From Leptogranulimonas caecicola (GTDB taxonomy: Bacteria; Actinomycetota; Coriobacteriia; Coriobacteriales; Atopobiaceae), in assembly GCF_023168405.1 (NCBI RefSeq), contig NZ_AP025285.1, positions 804,001 to 868,000 on the forward strand: a stretch of 64,000 nt of DNA, written 5' to 3'. Positions 26,334 to 33,955 of this stretch are shown here, one piece after another. The notes below the pieces were generated by a model. The model ran no database searches, was not told the origin of the DNA, and saw only the letters and a program-made list of their open reading frames with translations. The stretch's first letter is position 1; the number at the start of each line of letters is the position of its first letter. A program made the position numbers and the translations under genes.

Positions 26334-26909
26334 TTACTCCTGAACATCGCCTTTGAGCCAGGTCTCAAACTCGTCAGAGGAGATGACGTTGGAGTCGTAG
26401 CAGCGACGGAAGTATTCCAGGCCGTCTGCCTGGTTGCCAATGAGGAAGGTCATGGTGGCATCTGCCACGACGGTGGAACCATAGCCCAAGAAGTAGGCGT
26501 CTGCCAGGGTTTGGAGCACGCAGATATTGGTGTCGCAGCCAATGGTGATGACGTTGGTGACGCCAAGCTCGCGCAGGGTGAGGTCAAGATCGGTCTGGAA
26601 GAAGCCAGAGTAGCGGCGCTTGGGGATCACGATGTCGGTGTCTGCGCGGCCCAGGCATTTAGCCGGTTGAGCCTCGGGAGTGCCTGCAATGCCATGGGGT
26701 CCCCACAGGTTCAGCTCGCGGTCGAGGCCAGGGATATGGGCGTCATCCAAGAAGATCACAGGAATGCCCGCCTCTCGGCAGAGCTTCACCACACGGGTGC
26801 AGGCATTGGCGAAATCGTTCACTGCCTTGTTGTCTGCTGCGTCGGCCAAACCTCCTTCGAGCACGTCGATCACCAAAAGGGCGCAGCTCTGAGGGTTGCA
26901 GGAATCCAT
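26334..26909 (-). CDS. Isochorismatase-like cysteine hydrolase
   Basis: 191 residues from ATG 26909, preceded by GGGAGGA. Catalytic-triad positions are visible: Asp in ALLVIDV, Lys in IPKRRYSGF, and the nucleophile Cys in DTNICVLQTL. The family includes nicotinamidases, isochorismatases and ureidoacrylate hydrolases; the substrate cannot be assigned. It is a single-gene unit reading against its neighbours, divergent from the small membrane protein at 27093. The longer frame to 26996 has no RBS. Confidence 0.88.
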   Translation of the reverse strand: MDSCNPQSCALLVIDVLEGGLADAADNKAVNDFANACTRVVKLCREAGIPVIFLDDAHIPGLDRELNLWGPHGIAGTPEAQPAKCLGRADTDIVIPKRRYSGFFQTDLDLTLRELGVTNVITIGCDTNICVLQTLADAYFLGYGSTVVADATMTFLIGNQADGLEYFRRCYDSNVISSDEFETWLKGDVQE

Positions 26910-27054
26910 GGGTCCTCCCAAATCATTCATACGTACAATAGAGGCTGTTGGCCTTGTGTAAGTGTAGCTATGATAAACCAACCTTGCAGTTGGCAAGTTT
27001 CAAGCTCCCCTCATATGCAGGCATGCAAGGCTCAAGACTACCGGTTGGGCAGGT

Positions 27055-27063
27055 TTCTCGGCA
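27055..27063 (+). repeat. Intergenic copy of TTCTCGGCA
   Basis: An exact copy (GGTTTCTCGGCAAGG) in the divergent spacer upstream of the gene at 27093. It is outside any supported coding region. Confidence 0.8.
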
Positions 27064-27092
27064 AGGCCTGCCTGAGTTGAGAAAGTTGATCC

Positions 27093-27455
27093 ATGATTCA
27101 AACGGTTGTGTTTATCGTCATCCCGCTGCTTTTGTGCTGTCTCTCGTTGGCGCTGGGGATACAGTGCGCCTTTTTGGGAGTCTCGGTGCTGGCAGTGGTG
27201 TTGCTTTTGGCAGCGGGGGCGCTGGCGGGTTTAAGCTGCTTCCGGGGAATGGGTACGCTTCTTTATGGCTCCTATAAAGGAGACATGGATCGTTCCGGCA
27301 AGCAGATGCGAATGCCCATCACCGCTGAGGAGCTCGCAACTCGCAAAAAGCAGTGCGCGGTGCTCACGGTGGCTGCAGCGCTCTGCTTTGCGGTGGCCCT
27401 CATTTGGGGCGGTCCGGTGATTGCTGGTTTGCTGCGGCTCATATTGGCCCTCTAG
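27093..27455 (+). CDS. Small membrane protein of unknown function
   Basis: 120 residues, not recognised. There are hydrophobic segments near residues 5-25, 30-50 and 88-118, with a cytoplasm-like loop containing KGDMDRSGKQM between the second and third. The stop is 9 nt before the LOG-type gene, so the two are probably co-transcribed. It resembles the size and layout of small DUF3784-type proteins, but I cannot confirm that. Confidence 0.65.
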   Translation: MIQTVVFIVIPLLLCCLSLALGIQCAFLGVSVLAVVLLLAAGALAGLSCFRGMGTLLYGSYKGDMDRSGKQMRMPITAEELATRKKQCAVLTVAAALCFAVALIWGGPVIAGLLRLILAL

Positions 27456-27464
27456 GAGATTTCT

Positions 27465-27995
27465 ATGAACATCGCCGTCTATTGCGGATCTAACTTTGGC
27501 AACAACCCCGCCTTTGCTGCGGCAGCCACAGAGCTGGGCACTTGGATGGGCCAGAGCGGTCACAATCTGGTCTATGGCGGCAGCTCGGTGGGGCTTATGG
27601 GTCTGGTGTCGCGGGCTGTTTTGGATGCCGGGGCAAAGGCTATCGGCGTGGAGCCGGCGTTCTTTTTAGAGCAAGGGATTCCCCAGCACGAGGACGTGGA
27701 GTTGCGCGTGGTAGAGACCATGAGCGAGCGAAAGGCCATGATGATCGAGCTGGCGGACGCCTTTGTGGCATTGCCGGGCGGTGTGGGCACCCTAGAGGAG
27801 ATAATCGAGATCATGAGCCGCATTCACTTGGAGTTGGGGCAAACCGACTGCTACCTGCTCAACGTGGAGGGCTATTGGGGCGATTTCAAGGCCATGCTTC
27901 AGTCCATGAGCGCCCAAGGCTTTGTGTCTGCGGCAGACCTGGATCATTATCACTTTCCTGCCACGGTAGGGGAGTTGTCCGAGCTTTTGGGGTAA
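27465..27995 (+). CDS. LOG family nucleoside 5'-monophosphate phosphoribohydrolase (TIGR00730-type)
   Basis: 176 residues with the Rossmann-like fold motifs of the LOG family: an N-terminal VYCGSNFG, VYGGSSVGLMG, and the catalytic PGGVGTLEE with a preceding ERKAMM. In plants and some bacteria such enzymes release cytokinin bases from their ribotides; in most bacteria the physiological substrate is uncertain. An AGGAG site lies upstream. A 323-nt gap follows. Confidence 0.92.
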   Translation: MNIAVYCGSNFGNNPAFAAAATELGTWMGQSGHNLVYGGSSVGLMGLVSRAVLDAGAKAIGVEPAFFLEQGIPQHEDVELRVVETMSERKAMMIELADAFVALPGGVGTLEEIIEIMSRIHLELGQTDCYLLNVEGYWGDFKAMLQSMSAQGFVSAADLDHYHFPATVGELSELLG

Positions 27996-28318
27996 AGGCG
28001 CAGCACTGGGTGTGGGGGGGCCTTATCGGCAAAAGCGCCATGTTTTTGCAGGGAAGGCCTTAGATGCGAGGCCTCTGCTATCAGGTGGGCGCCTTCTTCT
28101 GCAAGGGTGACTCCTATTGACATCATGCGACAAATGAATATGTAACCAAGCGGGAAAAACAACACAGCGAGGTTTCAGAAAGCTCTATGACAGCTCTAAG
28201 TTGATTGAAGGAAGTCCGAGCAATCTTTTGGGAGAGGATTCGCTTCTGGACTATCTTGGAGCCCGTAGGCGGGTTCAAGGTTTTCATAGCCGAGGCTGCA
28301 GGAACGGATTGGAGTTTT
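27996..28318. other. Intergenic leader region before DUF969 gene
   Basis: It contains a copy of the sister word TTATCGGCA (28023-28031) and a consensus -35 element. The leader of about 170 nt includes a short hairpin GAGCCCG/CGGGTTC. No ORF with an RBS and no recognised riboswitch was seen. Confidence 0.5.
28117..28144 (+). promoter_or_regulatory. Candidate promoter of the DUF969-DUF979-pcp unit
   Basis: TTGACA at 28117-28122, a 16-nt spacer, then the weak -10 TATGTA. It sits about 175 nt before the DUF969 start. Confidence 0.45.
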
Positions 28319-29026
28319 ATGAATTATCTTGTGCTTCTGGGAATCGTGATCGTGGTGGTGGGCTTTGCCCTGAAGCTCGATTCGATCCTCATAGTCATTG
28401 TGGCAGGCCTTGCCACAGCGCTTATCGGCGGTTTGGGCGTCGACGGCTTCTTGGTCACGTTGGGCACCTCCTTTGTGGACAACCGCAACATGGCTATCTT
28501 CATCATCATCCTGTTGGTCACAGGCACGCTTGAGCGCAATGGTCTCAAAACCGCCGCAGCCAATCTTATTGGCCGGGTGAAAAATGCCACTCCTGGCGTC
28601 ATTATTGCTCTCTATGGCGTCATGCGCATGATCTTTGCCGCCTTCAATGTGAGCTTTGGCGGCGTGGCTGGCTTTGTGCGCCCGGTCATCATGCCTATGT
28701 GCGTGGGTGCCATCGAAGCCTCTGGCCATACTCCCAACGATGAGTATGTTGAGCAGGTTAAAGCCATGGCATCCGGTATGGAGAATGTGGCTTGGTTCTT
28801 TGGTCAGGTGTTGTTCGTGGGCACCTCCGGCGCCCTGTTGGTGCAATCCACCATGGATGCTTTGGGCTATCAGACCGACCTTCTGCAGATGGCGCTCTTC
28901 GAGATCCCTGTGGCACTTGTGGCTCTGACGGTAACGTCTGTCTACTACATCATCTTGGACAAGAAGCTGAGAGCCAAGTATTACGATGACACCAAGGCTC
29001 CTCTCAATGCGGGAAAGGAGGCCTAA
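28319..29026 (+). CDS. DUF969 family membrane protein, predicted transporter subunit
   Basis: 235 residues and strongly hydrophobic, with about five or six membrane segments and the conserved TGTLERNGL loop. The ATG at 28319 has GGAG 5 nt upstream; the longer frame begins with a TTG and lacks a site. It is followed 3 nt later by the DUF979 gene and then pcp. This trio recurs in streptococci and other Gram-positive bacteria. By context it is likely a two-component permease for pyroglutamate or pyroglutamyl peptides; transport itself is inference. Confidence 0.88.
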   Translation: MNYLVLLGIVIVVVGFALKLDSILIVIVAGLATALIGGLGVDGFLVTLGTSFVDNRNMAIFIIILLVTGTLERNGLKTAAANLIGRVKNATPGVIIALYGVMRMIFAAFNVSFGGVAGFVRPVIMPMCVGAIEASGHTPNDEYVEQVKAMASGMENVAWFFGQVLFVGTSGALLVQSTMDALGYQTDLLQMALFEIPVALVALTVTSVYYIILDKKLRAKYYDDTKAPLNAGKEA

Positions 29027-29029
29027 ATC

Positions 29030-29998
29030 ATGGAGTTCTTTATGGATCCAGAGGTCACCTTTGGCAACAAGGCCCTTGAGGTCTTCTACATTGTCATGGG
29101 TCTCATGTCTATCTATGCAGGCATTCGCAACTATCGAGACAAGACCAATCCTGCCCGAGTAGGCACTGCGGTGTTTTGGTGCTCGCTAGGTGTGGTGCTC
29201 GCCCTAGGCCGCTGGCTACCTTCTTTGGTATCCGGCGTCTTGGTGGTTGTCATGGTGCTGCCTGCGGTATTTGGTAAGGTCAAGAGTGGCCAAGCATCGG
29301 CTGATGATGCCCCCACCACGCAAGAAGTGGCCGTCAATTATCAAAAGATCGGCACGAAGATCTTCATTCCTGCCCTCTGCTTGGGAGTCTTTGCCATTTC
29401 GGGTGCGCTCATTCCTGGGGTGGGCGCGCTAGCAGGTTGCTGCTTTGGCGTGGTGGCTGCTGCGATCATTCTTTTTGTCTACTCTCGCTCCAACACGCCC
29501 CTCGTGTTCTTGAACGATTCCGAGCGTCTACTCTCTGCCATGGGCGCTTTGAGCATGCTGCCTATGTTGTTGGCGAGCTTGGGCGCCATCTTTACCGCTG
29601 CCGGTGTTGGCGGCGTCATCGCCGAGATGGTGGGAGCGGTGATTCCCTCAGACAACTTGGCCATTGGCATCATTGTCTTTGGTATTGGCATGATGCTGTT
29701 CACCATGATCATGGGCAACGCCTTTGCCGCCATCACCGTGATGACTGTGGGAATTGGCGCCCCATTTGTCCTGATTTTTGGCGTCGACCCATCCTTCATT
29801 GGCATCCTCGCCCTTAGCTGTGGCTACTGCGGCACCCTTCTTACTCCTATGGCGGCCAACTTCAATATTGTGCCTGTGGCGCTGCTTGAGATGAACGATC
29901 GCATGGGCGTCATCAAAAAGCAGGTGCTTACCGCTTTGGTGATGATTGTCTTCCAGATCGGCTACATGCTCATAGCCAGCTTTATGATGCTAGGCTAG
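29030..29998 (+). CDS. DUF979 family membrane protein, predicted transporter subunit
   Basis: 322 residues with about nine hydrophobic segments. Conserved family features include the N-terminal ALEVFYIVMGL and the C-terminal CGYCGTLLTPMAANFNIVP. It pairs with DUF969 immediately upstream and is followed by pyroglutamyl-peptidase, so it likely belongs to the same pyroglutamate-handling unit. Confidence 0.88.
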   Translation: MEFFMDPEVTFGNKALEVFYIVMGLMSIYAGIRNYRDKTNPARVGTAVFWCSLGVVLALGRWLPSLVSGVLVVVMVLPAVFGKVKSGQASADDAPTTQEVAVNYQKIGTKIFIPALCLGVFAISGALIPGVGALAGCCFGVVAAAIILFVYSRSNTPLVFLNDSERLLSAMGALSMLPMLLASLGAIFTAAGVGGVIAEMVGAVIPSDNLAIGIIVFGIGMMLFTMIMGNAFAAITVMTVGIGAPFVLIFGVDPSFIGILALSCGYCGTLLTPMAANFNIVPVALLEMNDRMGVIKKQVLTALVMIVFQIGYMLIASFMMLG

Positions 29999-30071
29999 AA
30001 GTAGGCAAGGCGAAGCGTGGCTGTGCCGCGACGTGGCACGACTGCAGCCTCTTTTCGAGAAAGGCGAGGCA

Positions 30072-30719
30072 ATGGCTAAGGTGTTGGTTACGGGCTTTGA
30101 GCCCTTTGGCGGCGATAGCGTCAATCCTGCGCTCGAGGCGGTCAAGCAGCTACCCTCCACCATTGCGGGAGCCCAGGTGGTGGTAAAAGAGGTGCCTACG
30201 GCCTTTGAGCGCAGTGCTCAGGTGCTGGAAGATCTTATGGATGCTGAGAAGCCCGATCTCGTGCTTTGCGTAGGTCAAGCTGGTGGCCGAGCTGCCATGT
30301 CGGTGGAGCGTGTGGCCATCAACCTCATCGATGCCCGCATTCCTGACAACGACGGCGACCAGCCCTTGGATACTCCCGTGCGCGAGGGCGGCCCTGACGC
30401 CTACTTCGCCACGCTACCGGTGAAGTCCATGGTCAAAGCCATGCACGAGGCAGGCGTTCCTGCCGCGCTCTCCTATAGCGCAGGCACCTATGTATGCAAT
30501 AGCCTTATGTATAACGCCCTCTACCTGGCCGCTCGCGCCAATAAGCCCGTTAGGGCTGGTTTTGTGCATGTGCCCTTTGCCACCGAGCAGGCGGTAGACC
30601 GCCCCGCCTCCACCCCCACGATGGACATTTCTTGCATCACTCGGGCTCTGGAAGCAGGTATTGCAGCCATGGTGACTACCGATGAGGACATCCATATCTT
30701 CATGGGAACCATTAGCTAG
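30072..30719 (+). CDS. pcp: Pyroglutamyl-peptidase I
   Basis: 215 residues, normal length. It has GFEPFGGDSVNP at the start and the cysteine-peptidase triad in SVERVAINLID (Glu), AGTYVCNSLMY (Cys) and FVHVPF (His). It removes N-terminal pyroglutamate from peptides. It is the last gene of the DUF969-DUF979-pcp unit. The ATG at 30072 with a purine-rich site upstream gives the family start MAKVLVTGFEPFGG; a longer frame is not supported. Confidence 0.95.
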   Translation: MAKVLVTGFEPFGGDSVNPALEAVKQLPSTIAGAQVVVKEVPTAFERSAQVLEDLMDAEKPDLVLCVGQAGGRAAMSVERVAINLIDARIPDNDGDQPLDTPVREGGPDAYFATLPVKSMVKAMHEAGVPAALSYSAGTYVCNSLMYNALYLAARANKPVRAGFVHVPFATEQAVDRPASTPTMDISCITRALEAGIAAMVTTDEDIHIFMGTIS

Positions 30720-30752
30720 CCGTTGTTCGAAATCACTTGTTTGATGCAAGGT

Positions 30753-30795
30753 AAAATGGAGCCAGGACTAATAAAAGCCCTGGCTCCGCTCTTAT
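30753..30795. terminator. Bidirectional hairpin between pcp and a minus-strand ORF
   Basis: GGAGCCAGG (30758-30766) pairs perfectly with CCTGGCTCC (30779-30787). The flanks are moderately T-rich on both strands (CTCTTATAA downstream on +, ATTTTACC on -), so it can stop both convergent transcripts. Confidence 0.65.
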
Positions 30796-30842
30796 AACTA
30801 AATGTATTAAGTTATCGTAAGGCGTAAGGGGTGCTAGATCCC

Positions 30843-31121
30843 TTAGAAGTCTTTATCGTCCCCATTCATGTCATCAAACAGGCTCGGCATGTCTTCTGGA
30901 GAAATATGGGGAGTTTTGAGGCTATCTAATTCCCTTTCGATTTCGTGGACATCCCGGTAGGAGATATCATCATAATTATGTTCCACCTTGCTGACCAAAG
31001 ATTCAGCATGCTTGATCACTCGAAGCGATTTGTTGGCACGTCCTGTATCTAATGGGTGATTAGCGCTCAGGGTTCGTATTCTGCGAATAACACCGCTCAG
31101 CTCTTTGAGACCTTTAAGCAA
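30843..31121 (-). CDS. Hypothetical protein, possibly a truncated remnant
   Basis: 92 residues from a TTG at 31121, with no RBS and no ATG. The frame stays open a few codons further before a stop, hinting at a lost 5' end. The protein is charged and helical with an acidic C-terminus (LFDDMNGDDKDF). It is not recognised. It lies beside other remnants next to tRNA-Pro, so it may be the tail of a decayed element gene. Confidence 0.35.
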   Translation of the reverse strand: MLKGLKELSGVIRRIRTLSANHPLDTGRANKSLRVIKHAESLVSKVEHNYDDISYRDVHEIERELDSLKTPHISPEDMPSLFDDMNGDDKDF

Positions 31122-31170
31122 ATAACGGCTATAGAGGTTGTGCTATCAAATGCAGTGCTGCCCAAGCTAA

Positions 31171-31281
31171 AGGCAGCAAAATCGAGCCGTTACTGTAAAC
31201 GCCCTCATAGACGCAGACCGCGAGCGCAACAGTGACATAGCCAAAGAGGCCCAAGCCCTAGCCGCAAAGGTGAAACACTAA
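31171..31281 (+). pseudogene. 3' remnant of an unidentified gene
   Basis: A frame open from just after a stop at 31168-31170 to a TAA at 31279-31281. The C-terminal part reads ALIDADRERNSDIAKEAQ, a credible charged helix. There is no start codon with an RBS. The parent protein is not recognised. Confidence 0.35.
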
Positions 31282-31454
31282 TCCCCGATCCTTATAAAGC
31301 CCGATCCTGGAGCGTCCTGGAGCCGTTGGAGGCCTCAGGGCGTTTTCTCATGGCGTACCCCAGGGAGGCGGCCGCCCTCAACGCGGCCAGCCGACCGCCC
31401 GAGCCTGGAGCGCGGCCAATGTTCAAAAGCGTGTAGATAACTCTGAAGGGAACA

Positions 31455-31489
31455 AATTTGGTGTCCAATTTGGTGTCCGCATGGTGTCC
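31455..31489. repeat. Triple GGTGTCC direct repeat, possible integrase arm sites
   Basis: AATTTGGTGTCC occurs twice in tandem (31455-31466 and 31467-31478), followed by ATGGTGTCC. It lies just beyond the tRNA-Pro terminator. Similar short direct repeats are found where tyrosine integrases bind near tRNA attachment sites; no integrase gene remains here. Confidence 0.5.
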
Positions 31490-31493
31490 AAAG

Positions 31494-31525
31494 TAAAAAG
31501 GTCACCGACCATATGGCCGATGACC
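31494..31525 (-). terminator. Terminator of tRNA-Pro
   Basis: Hairpin GGTCACCGACC/GGCCGATGACC (two mismatches) with an ATAT loop, followed on the minus strand by TTTTTAC. It lies directly downstream of the tRNA. Confidence 0.8.
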
Positions 31526-31536
31526 TCGATATTCGC

Positions 31537-31613
<77 letters not shown>

Positions 31614-31638
31614 ATGTGTTGCTCGCGCAACAGAAGAG

Positions 31639-31667
31639 AATATAACACCCTGCAAAAGTCGGCGCAA
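31639..31667 (-). promoter_or_regulatory. Promoter of tRNA-Pro
   Basis: On the minus strand: TTGCGC, a 17-nt spacer, TATATT. The -10 lies about 26 nt before the tRNA 5' end, a suitable distance for a short leader. Confidence 0.6.
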
Positions 31668-31879
31668 GCACAAATCCAAAATCAGTGGCAGGATTTGTGG
31701 GGTGGGGCATATAAGGGACAGGGAGCATGACCTTACCGTACTACCCTTTAAAATAAGAAGGATACTATGAGGTTCCAGCGACTGAGCGCAGGGTCTTATC
31801 GGTAAGAAGACTTTTGAAGTGACCTGACTCTAAGTGATTCTGTATGTCCCATTTCTCATGGGAACGTTGTGAGGTGTCA

Positions 31880-32695
31880 ATGTTTGGCAAATTGTCTGGT
31901 AAACGGGGCAGTGATTCTGCCCGTAACTCCAAAAAGCAGGGGTTCACGTTTCAAAAGCTCATGATCTTCGCGTTGCTGGTAGCAGTAGCCTGCGGAGTGC
32001 TGGCGATCGTGGGACAGGGCAATTTGGGCAGAGGGGCCCAGACAGTCAAAAGCGCGCTCACGGTTTGGACGGACTCGCAATCTTCCCAAGATTATGCAAA
32101 TCCTTTGAATCCAAGGGACTTGCCTGCCTATGGGTCAATGCCTTGGGTGGAGGTGGGGGATAACCAGCCGGATTTTACCCAGGCGCAAAAAGCGCAGACT
32201 GCTTCCTTTGAGGTCTATGGCCCGCTGGACAAGCTTGGGCGCTGCACCGGTGCCTTTGCCTTGCTGGGCGAGGATCTTATGCCTACGCAAAAGCGTGGAG
32301 ACATCTCCAAGATAAAGCCTACGGGATGGCATCAGAACTTCTATGACTTTGTGGATGGGGAGGCTCTCTATAACCGCTGTCATCTCATTGCTCATAGCCT
32401 GGCAGGGGAAGATGCCAATGAGCGAAACCTTATCACTGGCACTCGCTATCTCAATGCTCGGGGAATGCTGGATTTTGAAGAAGGCGTCCATGACTACATT
32501 TTGGATACCGGCAATCATGTGCTTTACCGGGTGACACCTATCTTTGAGGGTTCCAATCTTTTGGCTTCTGGCGTGCGTATGGAGGGTTGGAGCGTGGAGG
32601 ACGAGGGCGAAGGCATCTGCTTCGACGTCTACTGCTATAACGTACAGCCAGGCGTGGTCATCGACTATGCCACCGGTGATAACCATCTGGCCTAG
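31880..32695 (+). CDS. Membrane-anchored DNA/RNA non-specific endonuclease, EndA-like
   Basis: 271 residues. One N-terminal membrane segment (~24-46) is followed by an external nuclease domain. The catalytic motif NRCH at 165-168 corresponds to the DRGH motif of EndA-type nucleases, followed by NERNLITGTRYLN and a C-terminal ASGVRMEGWSVED. The similarity is to Streptococcus EndA, the DNA-entry nuclease that degrades one strand during transformation. GAGGTG upstream selects the ATG at 31880 over 31844. It stands alone between tRNA-Pro and rpmB. A role in DNA uptake here is inference; nutrient scavenging or biofilm DNA turnover are alternatives. Confidence 0.92.
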   Translation: MFGKLSGKRGSDSARNSKKQGFTFQKLMIFALLVAVACGVLAIVGQGNLGRGAQTVKSALTVWTDSQSSQDYANPLNPRDLPAYGSMPWVEVGDNQPDFTQAQKAQTASFEVYGPLDKLGRCTGAFALLGEDLMPTQKRGDISKIKPTGWHQNFYDFVDGEALYNRCHLIAHSLAGEDANERNLITGTRYLNARGMLDFEEGVHDYILDTGNHVLYRVTPIFEGSNLLASGVRMEGWSVEDEGEGICFDVYCYNVQPGVVIDYATGDNHLA

Positions 32696-32705
32696 CTGAT
32701 GGCAA

Positions 32706-32744
32706 TAAAAGAAAGGGTTCTTAGCTTGATGGCTAAGAACCCTT
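32706..32744 (-). terminator. Terminator of rpmB
   Basis: A perfect 13-bp stem AAGGGTTCTTAGC / GCTAAGAACCCTT with a 6-nt loop, followed on the minus strand by a T-rich run. It may also end the nuclease gene on the plus strand. Confidence 0.85.
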
Positions 32745-32779
32745 GGAAGTTCGTCTCTAAAAGCCCGCGGAGAGAAGTA

Positions 32780-32974
32780 TTAGTAAGCGGTGCGAGCGAG
32801 GTTGCCCTTCTTGAGGCAACGGGTGCAAACGTTCATCTTGCGCTTCTGACCATTCTGCACGATGGTGACACGCTGGATGTTGGGACGGAACTTACGATTG
32901 GTAACACGGTGGGAGTGGCTAATAGAACGGCCAGCTACCGGGTGCTTACCGCAGATCTCGCAAACCTTCGACAT
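32780..32974 (-). CDS. rpmB: 50S ribosomal protein L28
   Basis: 64 residues. The L28 pattern is clear: MSKVCEICGK, SHRVTNRKFRPN and CTRCLKKG. It is the zinc-binding (C+) form with two CxxC pairs. GGAGG lies 7 nt upstream of the ATG at 32974. It is a single-gene unit, divergent from the MarR-exporter operon, with its own terminator. Its promoter shares a 15-nt box with that of rpmF. Confidence 0.97.
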   Translation of the reverse strand: MSKVCEICGKHPVAGRSISHSHRVTNRKFRPNIQRVTIVQNGQKRKMNVCTRCLKKGNLARTAY

Positions 32975-33030
32975 GTTGATTCCTCCGTTACGCGGGCGCC
33001 ATTGCGCGCGCTTATAAGCAATAGCTGTCC

Positions 33031-33045
33031 AACTATACCACGCAC
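33031..33045 (-). promoter_or_regulatory. rpmB promoter, box shared with rpmF
   Basis: On the minus strand GTGCGTGGTATAGTT, with -10 TATAGT, and TTGCAG 16 nt upstream as a weak -35. The same 15 nt occur at the rpmF promoter (45132-45146). Confidence 0.65.
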
Positions 33046-33217
33046 CTTGCAGGCTGCAAGGAAAAATGCGCAACACCCTAGAGTTTGTGGTCGTTGGGTG
33101 TGGTGTCCACAAGAAGCTCGGGCGATCGCCCATCATGCACTCCCCGTTTGCAGGTCTTATGAATAGGGAGATCTCAGGAGGATCCCTATGGGAAATCAGT
33201 AGACTCGTGAAAGATAT

Positions 33218-33250
33218 CTAGTAGAAACAACTAATAGCGAAAACTACTAG
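33218..33250. promoter_or_regulatory. Inverted repeat, candidate MarR operator
   Basis: CTAGTAG (33218-33224) and CTACTAG (33244-33250) flank a 19-nt AT-rich spacer, 12 nt before the MarR-family start. The position suits autoregulation of the exporter operon; binding is inference. Confidence 0.45.
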
Positions 33251-33262
33251 TAGGGAAGTGTC

Positions 33263-33955
33263 ATGAGTAATCACAAGATGCGCGCACCCTTGGGCCCTCC
33301 TGTTCAATGCGAGCCGCCTCAGGTGCCTGAGCGCTTTCAAGAGCTGGGCCGCCAGCTCAATCTGGCGATCATGGGGCTGCGTTCGCTCCACAGCAAGCTT
33401 CCGCGACCCCCAGAGCCAGTACCCTTGACATCCGTCGATGATTCGGCTGAGGAAACGGGCACTTCTCCGCAAAAAAAGAGGGGCGGCCATGCGCATAGGC
33501 GTTCCTTGGAAGGCTTTGACGCGTCGCTCAGAGGGATGCCGCTCATACTCAGGTATCTGTCGGAGCATGGAGGAAGCGCGTACCCCTCGGAGCTCAAGGC
33601 GGCTACTGGGCTTACTCAGGCGCGAATTTCCAATGCATTGGCGGCTCTAGAGGCCAGGGAGCTTGTGAAGCGCACCACCGACGGCAAGGATCGCCGCCAT
33701 GTAGTGGTGACCCTTACAAAAGCCGGTGGACGCGCGGTGGCTGAGCGTATGGCTGCTATGGATAGCTATGCTGGCAGCCTGCTGGAGCTTTTGGGCGAGT
33801 CGGATGCCAAGGAGCTGGTGCGCATCATTCAAAAGCTCTCGCGGGCGCTGGAATCTCAAGATGCGGAATGCCGAGAAACCCGTGCCTCCGCAGCTGACGA
33901 GTCAACAGGTGCAAAGGAACCTGCTTCTGCCGGTAAAGATGGGGAGGGTGCATGA
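33263..33955 (+). CDS. MarR family transcriptional regulator
   Basis: 230 residues. The winged-helix core (~95-165) has GGSAYPSELKAATGLTQARISNALAALEARELV and the wing DRRHVVVTLT. It carries an unusual ~85-residue N-terminal extension (Pro-rich, then basic KKRGGHAHRR) and a ~35-residue Ala/Glu/Ser tail. A TGCCGAGAA copy lies at 33869-33877 in the tail, read as Cys-Arg-Glu. It overlaps the exporter gene by 4 nt, so it probably controls that pair in response to a ligand. An inverted repeat lies just upstream. Confidence 0.88.
   Translation: MSNHKMRAPLGPPVQCEPPQVPERFQELGRQLNLAIMGLRSLHSKLPRPPEPVPLTSVDDSAEETGTSPQKKRGGHAHRRSLEGFDASLRGMPLILRYLSEHGGSAYPSELKAATGLTQARISNALAALEARELVKRTTDGKDRRHVVVTLTKAGGRAVAERMAAMDSYAGSLLELLGESDAKELVRIIQKLSRALESQDAECRETRASAADESTGAKEPASAGKDGEGA

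Larger units (their letters stand above)
31122..31536. other. Decayed segment beside tRNA-Pro
   Basis: No intact gene. It contains a short plus-strand coding remnant (31171-31281), a GC-rich stretch (31340-31420), a triple GGTGTCC repeat and the tRNA terminator. The arrangement resembles what is left of an integrative element at a tRNA attachment site. Confidence 0.5.
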
